From NCBI RefSeq assembly GCF_009689005.1, contig NZ_AP021879.1:2604001-2668000 (forward strand): a DNA stretch of 64,000 bases, in the 5' to 3' direction. Position 1 is the first letter of the stretch; every line of letters begins with the position of its first letter. The translations under genes and the position numbers were made by a program. The notes under the pieces were generated by a model that saw only the letters and a program-made list of their open reading frames with translations, did not search any database and was not told where the DNA came from. This document shows positions 26,072-34,641 of the stretch, one piece after another. Origin of the DNA: Desulfosarcina ovata subsp. ovata (GTDB taxonomy: Bacteria > Desulfobacterota > Desulfobacteria > Desulfobacterales > Desulfosarcinaceae).

Positions 26072-27780
26072 TTCAGGTCGATATCTCGTCTTTCACTTAT
26101 CCCGGCAAATCCGGGACCGCGCTTCAAAACGTTCGTCTGGGAATCGATCCGGGAGAATGCGTCCTGATTACCGGACCCACGGGATGCGGCAAGAGCACGC
26201 TTTTAAAATGTATCAATGGCATCATCCCCCATACGTCGGAAGGCACACTGACAGGAGACGTCGTGCTCAACGGCGTCAATACCAAAAACGCGTCCCTTCC
26301 TGTATTGGCAAAGATGGTGGGCCTGGTGCAACAGAATCCCGATGACCAGATCTTTTCTCTTACGGTGGAGGATGAAGTCGGTTTCGGACCGGAGAACCTC
26401 TGCCTGCCCATTGGCGAAATCGAGCAAAGGATCGATACGGCCCTCGGCCAGGTGGGGATGCGCCCCTACCGGAAGCAAAGCGTCAATGCCCTGTCCGGCG
26501 GCCAGAAACAAAGAGTCGTGATCGCCTCCATACTGGCCATGCAACCCGATGTTCTGTTGCTGGACGAACCGGCAAGTCAGCTGGACCCCAAAGGAGCGCG
26601 GGATATATTGTCCGTCATTGCGAGCATCCATTCCGAGACCCGGCGTACCATCGTGCTGGTGGAACATCGGATTCACGAAGTGGCGCATCTGGTGAATCGG
26701 GTCATCGTCATGGACAAGGGATGCATTGTCCTGGATGCGGATCGGGACCAGGTTTTTAAAAACCATATCGACCTTTTTTATCGACTGGGCTTGAGATTGC
26801 CGGAAACCATCGAACTATTTTATCAACTGGAACTGGAGGGCCTGCCCCTGACAGCGGAGGAAGCCTTGTTCGCCTTAAGAGAAGAACAGATTCCGGGCCA
26901 TCCGGAAAATGGGCCCCTTCTCGGCATTTCAGATCCGAAAAAACCCTCGCAAAAAATCACATGCCCGGATTCGGCCGTGCGCATGGAAAATATCTGGTTC
27001 GCCTACGAGGATCGGAACTGGATCCTGAAAGGCATCGATCTCGGGATCCGACGAGGAGAGATTGTCGCCCTTCTCGGAAACAACGGATCCGGAAAATCCA
27101 CCCTGCTGCTCCACCTGTGCGGCATCCTCAAGCCCGGCCAGGGAGATGTATCCGTCTTCGGCAGGAGCATCCGGGGAATGCGACCGGAGTCTCTGGTGGG
27201 CGAGGTCTCGGTCGTATTCCAGGACCCGAGCCTGATGCTCTGTTGCGACACGGTCTGGAAGGAAATCGCATTCGGTCCGCACAACATGAACATGCAACGC
27301 CCAGACCTGGAAGAAAGTGTACAAAACGCCTTGAAGGTGATGACCCTGGAGGATGAAAGGTCCCGGCCGCCCCAATCCCTGAGCGGGGGGCAACGGCTAC
27401 GGGCCGCGGTGGCATCGGTTCTCTCCATGCGCCCCAGAATGCTGTTGCTGGATGAGCCCACCAGCGGACAGGACAGAAGAAACATCATCCGTTTCATGGA
27501 GCATCTGAAATTCCTGTCCACGGAAAACATCACGACCGTTTTCATTACCCATGACATGGAAACCGCCCTTTCATTCGCGGATCGGATCATCATCCTGGAT
27601 GACGGAAAAATCATCGCGGACGGCGATCCCAGGGAGATCTTTCTGGATTTCGATATCCTGAACCGAACCGCGCTCCAGGCCCCGCAAAGCATCACCCTCA
27701 GCACCCGCCTGGGACTTTCCCCATGCTTATGCGTGAATGATCTGGCAAGGCAGTTAAAACCGGTGACGGCCCATGCTTAA
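26068..27780 (+). CDS. ECF transporter ATPase with two fused ABC domains
   Basis: This 570-residue protein contains two complete CbiO/EcfA-type ATPase domains. Domain 1 has Walker A GPTGCGKST (residues 36-44), Q-loop VQQNPDDQIF, signature LSGGQKQR and Walker B VLLLDEPASQLDPKG. Domain 2 has GNNGSGKST from residue 337, VVFQDPSLML, LSGGQRLRAAV and MLLLDEPTSGQD. Separate EcfA1 and EcfA2 subunits are more common; here they are fused. The ATG at 26068 overlaps the preceding stop and gives the natural N-terminus MIQVDISSFTYPG. It powers the transporter formed with the flanking membrane proteins. Confidence 0.9.
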   Translation: MIQVDISSFTYPGKSGTALQNVRLGIDPGECVLITGPTGCGKSTLLKCINGIIPHTSEGTLTGDVVLNGVNTKNASLPVLAKMVGLVQQNPDDQIFSLTVEDEVGFGPENLCLPIGEIEQRIDTALGQVGMRPYRKQSVNALSGGQKQRVVIASILAMQPDVLLLDEPASQLDPKGARDILSVIASIHSETRRTIVLVEHRIHEVAHLVNRVIVMDKGCIVLDADRDQVFKNHIDLFYRLGLRLPETIELFYQLELEGLPLTAEEALFALREEQIPGHPENGPLLGISDPKKPSQKITCPDSAVRMENIWFAYEDRNWILKGIDLGIRRGEIVALLGNNGSGKSTLLLHLCGILKPGQGDVSVFGRSIRGMRPESLVGEVSVVFQDPSLMLCCDTVWKEIAFGPHNMNMQRPDLEESVQNALKVMTLEDERSRPPQSLSGGQRLRAAVASVLSMRPRMLLLDEPTSGQDRRNIIRFMEHLKFLSTENITTVFITHDMETALSFADRIIILDDGKIIADGDPREIFLDFDILNRTALQAPQSITLSTRLGLSPCLCVNDLARQLKPVTAHA

Positions 27781-28657
27781 TGTAAGAAAAATTCTGGAGC
27801 CGAGCCTGAAAGACACGCTGGTGCACCGCATGGATCCACGGGCCAAGCTGATCGCGTTGACGTCGGTTTCCATTCTCTGTCTGCTGATCGACAAACCGGA
27901 GATTTTGATGGCCCTGTTCGGCCTGTCCCTTCTCGGTTATCCCTTGGCAAGAATTCCGATCCGGAACATCAAAATCTTGGCGGTTCTTCTGCTTTTGCTC
28001 GTTTGGGGGACCATCTATTCCCAGTCCCTGTTTTATCAGGAGCATCCCCGGACGATCCTGTTCACAATTCTTGCGGAGGACTCTTTGGGCATGCATTGGG
28101 AGGGGCTGCATGTATTCCGGGAAGGCATCGAGTATGGGGCGATTCAATCCATGCGGTTTGCAACCACCACTTCCCTGGCGCTTCTGTTTTACTGGACGAC
28201 AAACCCCAGTGCCATGCTTTCCGGCCTGATTCTGTTGAAAGTGCCCTATGGGCTGGCATTCATGGCCATCACCTCCCTTCGGTTTATTCCGCTTCTCATA
28301 TCGGAAGCCATCACCGTCTTGAGGGCCCAACGGCTCAAGGGATATTCGCCCTTCCGGATGACCAATTGGATCCGGACCTTATTCCTGGCCCTGGTCCCCA
28401 TCCTGGCCAACTGTATACGCCGGTCCGCAAAACTGGCGGTTTCCGTTGAGGGAAGATCTTTTCAGCCCGATGGGTCCCGGACCTATTTGAAGGGGGCCCG
28501 ACTTGGTTTCAGGCCTGTTGACCGGCTGCTCCTGGTGTGCAGCCTGACGGTTCTGCCCGTGTTTGTGTTTAAACTGCTCTACTGGCTTTATGCCAATAAC
28601 TTTTACTATAACCCGCAATTCCGGTGGGTCTATGAAATTGCGGCAAACTACATCTAA
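27773..28657 (+). CDS. ecfT: ECF transporter transmembrane coupling protein EcfT
   Basis: This 294-residue EcfT/CbiQ-family protein couples the ATPase to the S component. The start SLKDTLVHRMDPRAKLIALT is the classic EcfT N-terminus. The coupling-helix motifs appear as AQRLKGYSPF and SVEGRSFQ, matching the usual ARG/ERG positions with Gly-Ser-type changes. About five membrane helices are visible. It overlaps the ATPase gene by 8 bases. The complete ATPase, EcfT and putative S component argue for a dedicated (group I) ECF transporter. Confidence 0.85.
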   Translation: MLNVRKILEPSLKDTLVHRMDPRAKLIALTSVSILCLLIDKPEILMALFGLSLLGYPLARIPIRNIKILAVLLLLLVWGTIYSQSLFYQEHPRTILFTILAEDSLGMHWEGLHVFREGIEYGAIQSMRFATTTSLALLFYWTTNPSAMLSGLILLKVPYGLAFMAITSLRFIPLLISEAITVLRAQRLKGYSPFRMTNWIRTLFLALVPILANCIRRSAKLAVSVEGRSFQPDGSRTYLKGARLGFRPVDRLLLVCSLTVLPVFVFKLLYWLYANNFYYNPQFRWVYEIAANYI

Positions 28658-28662
28658 CGGCA

Positions 28663-29379
28663 ATGGATAAAAAGAGACAAAAAAAAACGGTCGTTGCAAT
28701 TCTGGTCGTCATCGTGCTGGGCGCGGCAGGGCTGTACCCATATCTTCGAAGACAACGAGTCACGTTTCATGAGGAATTCGACGCCGTGTCGGGATGGGAG
28801 ACAAAATGCACCCGGACCGACATCAACGGTGAGGCATGCATACCTTTTCTGGCGAACGGTTTTCAAGGAAGCAAAACAAGATCCGAAAACCGAATGCTTT
28901 ATTTACACACCGGTACCATCGAACATGTGGGGGGTGGTGAATGGACCATGCCGCTTGATACACAAATCGATCCGGATACCGTGCTGGAGTGGAAATGGGC
29001 GGCCCATGACACCGGTGACTACCGCTTCTGGATCCGGATCAGATTCGGCAATAACCGGACCGTTTACTACAAGGCCGCCGACGCCGGTCAACCGGGGGCC
29101 TATGAAAAAGGGCGCTATGTCTCCTACAAGGGAGAAACATACCGGGATGCGGAGGGTCGTCTGAGATTCTTCCCGTCGGTAACGCTGCTTGTGCAAAGCC
29201 CCGAAAACAAATGGACGGTCCGGAGAAGATCCCTTTCGGCTGATTACCGGCAGAGTTACGGGGATATTCCGGATGATCTTCGTATTAAGGAAATTACCAT
29301 CGGCATGATGGATGACAGCTCGGAAAAAATGAACGAATCGGGTCTTGAGTATATCAAACTCGTCAGTTCCCGGTTCTAA
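28663..29379 (+). CDS. Membrane-anchored protein of unknown function
   Basis: This 238-residue protein has a single N-terminal membrane anchor (KKTVVAILVVIVLGAAGLYP) and a beta-rich exported domain with many Trp and aromatic residues (EEFDAVSGWETKC, GGGEWTMPLDT, YRFWIRIRFG). It looks like a jelly-roll or laminin-G-type fold, but I do not recognise a family. It follows EcfT by five bases and is the last gene of the cobN copy 2 operon, so it probably works with the transporter or the propeller lipoprotein at the outer face of the inner membrane. Confidence 0.5.
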   Translation: MDKKRQKKTVVAILVVIVLGAAGLYPYLRRQRVTFHEEFDAVSGWETKCTRTDINGEACIPFLANGFQGSKTRSENRMLYLHTGTIEHVGGGEWTMPLDTQIDPDTVLEWKWAAHDTGDYRFWIRIRFGNNRTVYYKAADAGQPGAYEKGRYVSYKGETYRDAEGRLRFFPSVTLLVQSPENKWTVRRRSLSADYRQSYGDIPDDLRIKEITIGMMDDSSEKMNESGLEYIKLVSSRF

Positions 29380-29425
29380 TGAGTTAGCCTGAAAGGAGGT
29401 GAAAACTCAACAGTTTAGTGTGGAA

Positions 29426-29471
29426 GGGAAAGCAGCCTCTCCCCCGGCCAAGGCGTCGAGGCTGCTTTCCC
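29426..29471. promoter_or_regulatory. Long hairpin in the leader of TonB receptor 1
   Basis: GGGAAAGCAGCCTC (29426-29439) is perfectly inverted at 29458-29471 around an 18-base loop. It lies between an isolated strong ribosome-site-like sequence (AAAGGAGGTGA at 29392) and the receptor ATG at 29609. It has no T-run, so it may be a terminator of the previous operon, an RNA stability element or part of a leader control structure. A GTG-initiated 64-codon frame at 29418 runs through the hairpin, but its composition does not convince me as a gene. Confidence 0.5.
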
Positions 29472-29608
29472 GGTGAGGCCTGCGGGGCAAGGCATGTTGC
29501 CGCCGTAAAAAACGGTGGGGTCGATAAGAATGAATTCATTCCGCCCCACTCCCCCACGAGCCAATTTGTTAAGTATATAGCACAATCGATGCAGAACAGG
29601 AGAAAAAA

Positions 29609-31900
29609 ATGATAACGATCCAAAAGAGCTCGAAATTGTATTGGATATCGGTCCTGTTGGTAATCGGGCTCATGTTGACGGCCGGAGGCGACCTTCGGGC
29701 CGAGGAAATCGCTGAAACCGACAAGCCTGTAAAAAAATTGGAAGATATCATGGTGACCGACAAAAGGCCCGAGGGAGAAGTCAAGGCCACGGGGGTGGAA
29801 AAGATAATCGACCAAGAGGACCTTGAAATAAAACAGGTTACCTCCACATCGGATATCCTGAAATACGTCCCATCCATTGATGTGACGAGCCGTGAGCCCG
29901 GAGCCAGTGGCAGGGTTACGATCAGAGGTCTGGGCCGCGGGGCGCGTTCGGTTACCCTTTCCGACGGTATCGTCATGACCGACTTCACATCAAGCGGAAA
30001 CAATGTCAACTGGAGCCAGATCGCACCGGAAGAGATCGACAACGTCGAGGTGGTCTACGGACCGTTTTCCGCCTTGTACTCGGGGAACACCATGGGCGGT
30101 GCCGTGGCCATTACCACCAAGGACCCCGAGAAAAGAGAAATGTCCGTGACGGCGGGGTATGGCTTCCAGAACTATTCGATGTACAACTATTCGGAAACAC
30201 TACCCTATTCCAAAATAAACGTCACCTACGGAGACAGAATCGGCCGGTTCCACATTTTTGGCCTTTTGAACCGTTTCGATGTGGATGTGCAGCCATACAC
30301 TTACAGCACCAAAACCGAGAGCAGTACGTCGAGCGGCACCGGAGAGCCGGCCACCGGATGGGATGTTGATACCGATCCCCTTACCGGCGAAAAGCGCTAT
30401 ATCTTCGGAGACCAGGGAGAAAGGGAAAGACTGAAGTATATGGGCAAGCTCCGCTTCGGTTTCGATCTGAATGAATTTACCACGATCAGCGCCGAATATC
30501 GCCACTGGACGGAGGACGAGGAGATGTACCATTCCGACACCTATCTCCGGGACAGCCAGGGCAATCCCATCTGGAGCGGAAACGTTGAGGTCGATGGCCA
30601 AACCTACAATCCGAGTTACTCAGGCCCAAGGGAATCCGAAGCTGCGGGAGACGTGTACCAACTCGCCTTTAAACGCGAACCCGAAGAGGGGCTGAAAACC
30701 AGGGTGACGGCCGCCTATGTGGATAACTATAAAGACCAGACCCTACGCTCCTCGGGAACCATGCCGGAAGCGCTAGACGGTGGCGAGGGTAAGGTGAGCG
30801 ATGCTTCCACAGGGTGGTACAATATCGACTGGCAAAGCTCTATCACCATGTTCGAACAGCATGAAATCGCTGGCGGCTTTCATTACGATCAATATTTTAC
30901 CGACAGCGAATCATGGAAACTATCCGAATGGAAGGATGAAGACTCCAAGACGGAATTTTCTAGCGGATCGGATGGCAAAACAAAATGTTACGCCCTGTTT
31001 TTACAGGATGAATGGACTTTTTCAGATAAATATTCCTTATACGTTGGCGGTCGCCATGAATGGTGGAAGGGGTATGATGCAAGCCTATCCGGAGTCGACA
31101 GCAACGGGAATATCATCACCCAGAATATAGAAGAGCGCAACGAAGACTATTTCTCTCCCAAGCTGGCCTTTACCTACCGTCCCAATCCGAAATGGAGTCT
31201 CCGTTTGTCCCTGGCACAGGCCTATCGCTTTCCGACCACAGCCGAACTGTTTTATGGATCCATCGACTCGTCAACGGGATATACCACCAAAACCAACCCC
31301 GATCTGAAAACGGAAAAGACCTTCGCCAAGGATATCTCCATAACCCGGACGATAGACGGCGGCTCCGTACGGCTCAGCCTTTTTGAAAATGACGTAGACG
31401 ATTACATTTACCGGCAGACCAACATCGACACCCAAGTGAATTATTATCAGAATATCGAAAAGGTCAGAATACGGGGCGTGGAATTCGATATCAGCAAAAG
31501 GTTCACTCGCTATTTCAAATCCAGTTTCAACGTTACTTTTTTGGAACCCAAGATACGGGAAAACAGCGGTTATCCGGATTCGGAGGGAAAGATTGTTCCC
31601 AGTGTCGCCCAGTGGATCGGCAACCTGACCTTGGAGTTTACACCGATGGAAAAACTCTCGGTTCTACTGGGGGGCAGGTATCGCAGCACCGCATACAGCG
31701 AACTTGACAACAGCGACGAACGGGAAGACGGCTACGGTGGCTACAACGGTTCCCTGATCCTGGACGCGAAAGTCGCTTATCAGTTCAACAGAAACTGGCG
31801 TCTCTCCCTGGCCGTGGATAATATCACGGACGAAGAGGTTTTCTGGTATCACCCATATAATCAACGGATGTACTCGTTTGAATTGAAGTGGAGCTATTAG
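29609..31900 (+). CDS. TonB-dependent outer-membrane receptor 1
   Basis: This 763-residue receptor has a signal peptide (LYWISVLLVIGLMLTAGG, cleavage around LRA), a TonB-box-like stretch KLEDIMVTDKRP and a plug domain (SDILKYVPSIDV, RVTIRGLGRGARSVTLSDG, EEIDNVEVVYGPFSALYSGN). The large beta barrel ends in a strand terminating FELKWSY, the usual C-terminal aromatic signal. It should import a ligand too large for porins, using TonB energy. A ribosome site AGGAG precedes the ATG. Downstream genes on the same strand include nitrogenase-like and double-cubane enzymes. A close, AT-rich paralogue is at 47 kb. The ligand cannot be read from the sequence; haem, corrinoid or another metal chelate are candidates. 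Confidence 0.92.
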   Translation: MITIQKSSKLYWISVLLVIGLMLTAGGDLRAEEIAETDKPVKKLEDIMVTDKRPEGEVKATGVEKIIDQEDLEIKQVTSTSDILKYVPSIDVTSREPGASGRVTIRGLGRGARSVTLSDGIVMTDFTSSGNNVNWSQIAPEEIDNVEVVYGPFSALYSGNTMGGAVAITTKDPEKREMSVTAGYGFQNYSMYNYSETLPYSKINVTYGDRIGRFHIFGLLNRFDVDVQPYTYSTKTESSTSSGTGEPATGWDVDTDPLTGEKRYIFGDQGERERLKYMGKLRFGFDLNEFTTISAEYRHWTEDEEMYHSDTYLRDSQGNPIWSGNVEVDGQTYNPSYSGPRESEAAGDVYQLAFKREPEEGLKTRVTAAYVDNYKDQTLRSSGTMPEALDGGEGKVSDASTGWYNIDWQSSITMFEQHEIAGGFHYDQYFTDSESWKLSEWKDEDSKTEFSSGSDGKTKCYALFLQDEWTFSDKYSLYVGGRHEWWKGYDASLSGVDSNGNIITQNIEERNEDYFSPKLAFTYRPNPKWSLRLSLAQAYRFPTTAELFYGSIDSSTGYTTKTNPDLKTEKTFAKDISITRTIDGGSVRLSLFENDVDDYIYRQTNIDTQVNYYQNIEKVRIRGVEFDISKRFTRYFKSSFNVTFLEPKIRENSGYPDSEGKIVPSVAQWIGNLTLEFTPMEKLSVLLGGRYRSTAYSELDNSDEREDGYGGYNGSLILDAKVAYQFNRNWRLSLAVDNITDEEVFWYHPYNQRMYSFELKWSY

Positions 31901-31924
31901 TCCGGAAGGCCGCTCAAAGTCATG

Positions 31925-31948
31925 GGAAAAAACCGCACGGGTTTTTCT
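31925..31948 (+). terminator. Intrinsic terminator after TonB receptor 1
   Basis: An A-rich arm ending AAAACC and the arm GGTTTTTC form a short stem around GCACG, followed by T-rich sequence, 25-48 bases past the receptor stop. The imperfect short stem suggests partial termination, allowing reduced read-through into the downstream cluster. Confidence 0.5.
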
Positions 31949-31984
31949 CCATGAAGAATATTCAAGGGAAAGGAGGTGAGAAAT

Positions 31985-32176
31985 ATGTGTGTTCCGGTTA
32001 GCGTCGCTACAGCAGGAAAAGTAAGCGGCTGTCAGGGGCTGTGCAGCTTATGGCCTCAGATCAGCGCCTTGGTCGTTCTAGGTGCCGGGCTGGTGTGGAA
32101 CTTTACCTGGGGATTTGGTTCCCGGGAAAGCAAAGAACCGCCTATGAAAATTAAAGAACAGCCCATGGAAAGTTAA
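31985..32176 (+). CDS. Small Cys-containing membrane peptide (63 residues)
   Basis: This short gene has an exceptionally strong ribosome site (AAAGGAGGTGAG) five bases before its ATG. The product has three cysteines near the start (C2, C16 and C20, the last two as CQGLC), one hydrophobic Trp-rich helix (about residues 24-44, WPQISALVVLGAGLVWNF) and a charged tail. I do not recognise it. It sits between TonB receptor 1 and a radical SAM/SPASM-like gene, so it could be a precursor peptide for the radical SAM enzyme or a small membrane subunit. The start at 31985 is preferred over an in-frame GTG inside the ribosome site. Confidence 0.6.
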   Translation: MCVPVSVATAGKVSGCQGLCSLWPQISALVVLGAGLVWNFTWGFGSRESKEPPMKIKEQPMES

Positions 32177-32186
32177 CGCATGGAGT

Positions 32187-32220
32187 TCGAGGAGGCCCGG
32201 CATATTGTGTGCCTCCTCGA
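32187..32220. repeat. Inverted repeat between small peptide and radical SAM gene
   Basis: TCGAGGAGGC (32187-32196) is perfectly inverted at 32211-32220 with a 14-base loop, 10 bases after the small peptide stop. It could attenuate transcription or protect the upstream message so that the small peptide is made in excess over the radical SAM enzyme. Confidence 0.55.
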
Positions 32221-32274
32221 TCTCCAAAACATCAATGTAAAAACAGACGAGTTGAAGGGTGCTGGATAGGAGAT

Positions 32275-33117
32275 ATGTTCCGACAATATCCGCTAACGTT
32301 ACAAATCGAGCCGACGCGCAGGTGTAACCTGAAATGCAAAATTTGCATGAGGAGAAATCTGAGTGACAGCGATAGCACGCTTTCCTTGGATGATTTCAAA
32401 GAGATATTGAAGTCCGGAAGTTTTCAATATGTGGGTTTGCATGGATGGGGAGAGCCTCTCTTGAATCCCCACCTGTTCGAGATGATAACGTATGCCGAGT
32501 CGCAAGGGATTTATACGAATCTTACCACCAATGGGACAATGATCGAAAATAATATCGACGGCGTGTTCAGCAGCGGCTTGAGGGAAATTGCTTTTGGGGT
32601 TTACGATAAGGAACTTTTTTTATCTGTTTTGCCGCATATCGGAAATCTGGTCGACCAAAGAGATCGGCAAGGTCTTAAACTGCCAAAAATTTATATGGAT
32701 ATCACCATATTTAAAGGGAGCGTTGATCATATCCCCGAGCTTTTGGATCTTGCTGCTGAATTGCGAGTGGATGCAGTAATATTACACAGGTTATTTAACG
32801 TTTACAAAGTATCTCGCTCTGCTGAATACATCTCCATGAAAGCGGAAAAAAGTTTAGTCGCAGAGGCCATAAGTCAGGCGAAAAAGAAAAGCTTGAATCT
32901 GTATCTACCGCAAAGACATTCATTGCCCTGCAAAGTGGTCAAGCATTGTATTTTTATTACGGCCGAAGGAAAAGCCACGCCTTGCTGTTTCCTTCCCGAG
33001 TCTTACCTGGGAGATGCTGTCAAAGACGGCGTACAAGAGATTATGGTTTCAAAACGCTATGCTGATTTTGTTAAAACGATGGGAAAACATCCCATATGCA
33101 GCAAATGCCGGTGGTAA
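32275..33117 (+). CDS. Radical SAM protein with SPASM-like C-terminal cysteines
   Basis: This 280-residue radical SAM enzyme starts MFRQYPLTLQIEPTRRCN. The cluster motif is C17-x3-C21-x2-C24 (CNLKCKIC), followed by the GGE-like motif GWGEPLLNP and LTTNGTMIE. The C-terminus carries extra cysteines (PCKVVKHC, ATPCC, CSKC) laid out like a SPASM or twitch auxiliary-cluster domain, as in enzymes that modify peptides. The ATG at 32275 is chosen for its TAGGAG site; an in-frame GTG at 32209 lies inside an inverted repeat. It directly follows the small Cys-containing peptide. A peptide-maturase role is attractive, but cofactor assembly is also possible in this cluster. Confidence 0.75.
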   Translation: MFRQYPLTLQIEPTRRCNLKCKICMRRNLSDSDSTLSLDDFKEILKSGSFQYVGLHGWGEPLLNPHLFEMITYAESQGIYTNLTTNGTMIENNIDGVFSSGLREIAFGVYDKELFLSVLPHIGNLVDQRDRQGLKLPKIYMDITIFKGSVDHIPELLDLAAELRVDAVILHRLFNVYKVSRSAEYISMKAEKSLVAEAISQAKKKSLNLYLPQRHSLPCKVVKHCIFITAEGKATPCCFLPESYLGDAVKDGVQEIMVSKRYADFVKTMGKHPICSKCRW

Positions 33118-33156
33118 GGAGCGACTTGCATCAGACTCATGAAGGAGAATAATACC

Positions 33157-34641
33157 ATGGAAAATAAAAGCAAAAAGACAAAGAGCATAATCGGGATCGC
33201 CCTGATTATCCTTATCGGGATGGTTGTCTGGTCAATGATCGACACCCGATCGAAATGGAAACACCAAGAGCTGGGGATTGCCGAATATGGGCAGGGTAAT
33301 TACAAAAATGCCATCAAGCATTTTACCTCGGGGATAGCGTCCAACCCTGGCAATGCGTCTTTGTATAACAATCGGGGGTTGGCCTATTTCAAACTCAAGG
33401 AATATAAAAAGGCCCTGTCCGATTACGATAAGGCTTTGGAATTGAATACGGATTTCGCCGTGGCGTATTGCAATCGAGGGCTCGCCCATTTCAAGAGCAC
33501 CAGCGTTCCGGGCACCACGGAAAAAGACCAAATCTATAATAAAGCGATTATCGATTTCACCAAAGCAATAGCACTCGACCCAAAACAAATAGTAGATGCC
33601 TACTATAATCGAGGACTCACCTATAATCAATCCATTCATTACTACAGGAAACCGTTTACCGATGAGGTTGAGGGGACCTACCAGAAGGCGCTTTCCGATT
33701 TTGACCGAACGCTGGCATTGGATCCCGGCTACGCGCTTGCCTTTGCCGGAAAAGGAAATGCTTATTATCGGCACGGCGACTGGAATACGGCCGAGGAAGA
33801 ATATAACAAAGCGATCGAGCTAAAGGATAAGATCGTGGAGAAGTGGGGTAAGAATTCCCTGGCCGGAGTATTTTCCAGTCGAGCCAGAAATTATATCGCC
33901 CTGAACGAGCTTGAGAAATCGGGTTCGGATTATGAAAAGGTCCTTGAACTTGACCCAAGATCCACGGCTCCCAGCGGTCACGGGGCATCGGTCTGGTTTC
34001 AACTTAAAAACTACGACAAACTGATCGAAGCATACAATAAGATAATTGATTTGATAGAAAATGATTCTGAGTTCAAAAATTTCAGCGGAATCGGCCGGTC
34101 ATATGCGGGAAGAGCAAAAACATACTATCTGCTCGGCCAATATGACAAAGCCATAGCAGATTACCACAAAGCTCTAAGTTCCGGCAGCGCTGAAGGACAT
34201 GGGTATAGCATCACCGAAGTACACAGGTATTTGGGTAAGACTTATCTTAGCACCGGGAAAAGACAAGCCGCGGAAAATGAATTAGAAAAAGCAATCAAGT
34301 TGTATGGCGACAAAACGGACTCCAAAATTAAGCGGGTTGCGTCCGGCGGATATACCGGTCGGGGAGCATGCTGGATAGACCTTGAGGAATATGAGAATGC
34401 AATTTCGGATTTTGAAAATACGTTGGCTTTAAACACGCCTTTTGATGCCCAAAAGGACAGAGGCTATGCAGAGGCACATAAAAATTTAGGACTGGTCTAT
34501 TGGAAGATGGGCCAAATGGAGAAGGCAAATGAATACCTTAACAAGGCGGCAGGATTATTTGAGGATAGTGGGAAAAAATATCAGGCCAAGGAACTCAAGG
34601 AGGCCTTGAAGACAGGAGATGTAAAGGACCTCTTTTCATGA
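33157..34641 (+). CDS. Membrane-anchored TPR protein
   Basis: This 494-residue protein has one N-terminal membrane helix (SIIGIALIILIGMVVWSMI) and then about nine tetratricopeptide repeats, recognised by the spacing W/Y-G-Y-A-P of patterns such as YNNRGLAYFKLKEYKKALSD and YAGRAKTYYLLGQYDKAIAD. TPR arrays scaffold protein-protein contacts. The ATG at 33157 follows AAGGAG at a good distance; an ATG 18 bases upstream is possible. A shortened AT-rich relative (its C-terminal half) follows the second TonB receptor at 49.3 kb, so the receptor-TPR pairing is conserved. It ends with an ATGA overlap with the next gene. Confidence 0.85.
   Translation: MENKSKKTKSIIGIALIILIGMVVWSMIDTRSKWKHQELGIAEYGQGNYKNAIKHFTSGIASNPGNASLYNNRGLAYFKLKEYKKALSDYDKALELNTDFAVAYCNRGLAHFKSTSVPGTTEKDQIYNKAIIDFTKAIALDPKQIVDAYYNRGLTYNQSIHYYRKPFTDEVEGTYQKALSDFDRTLALDPGYALAFAGKGNAYYRHGDWNTAEEEYNKAIELKDKIVEKWGKNSLAGVFSSRARNYIALNELEKSGSDYEKVLELDPRSTAPSGHGASVWFQLKNYDKLIEAYNKIIDLIENDSEFKNFSGIGRSYAGRAKTYYLLGQYDKAIADYHKALSSGSAEGHGYSITEVHRYLGKTYLSTGKRQAAENELEKAIKLYGDKTDSKIKRVASGGYTGRGACWIDLEEYENAISDFENTLALNTPFDAQKDRGYAEAHKNLGLVYWKMGQMEKANEYLNKAAGLFEDSGKKYQAKELKEALKTGDVKDLFS

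Noticed and set aside
29418..29612. A 64-codon GTG-started gene in the leader of TonB receptor 1
   Set aside because: It reads through a perfect hairpin, its start is badly spaced from the ribosome-site-like sequence, and its Arg/Pro-rich composition looks non-coding; kept only as a possible leader element.
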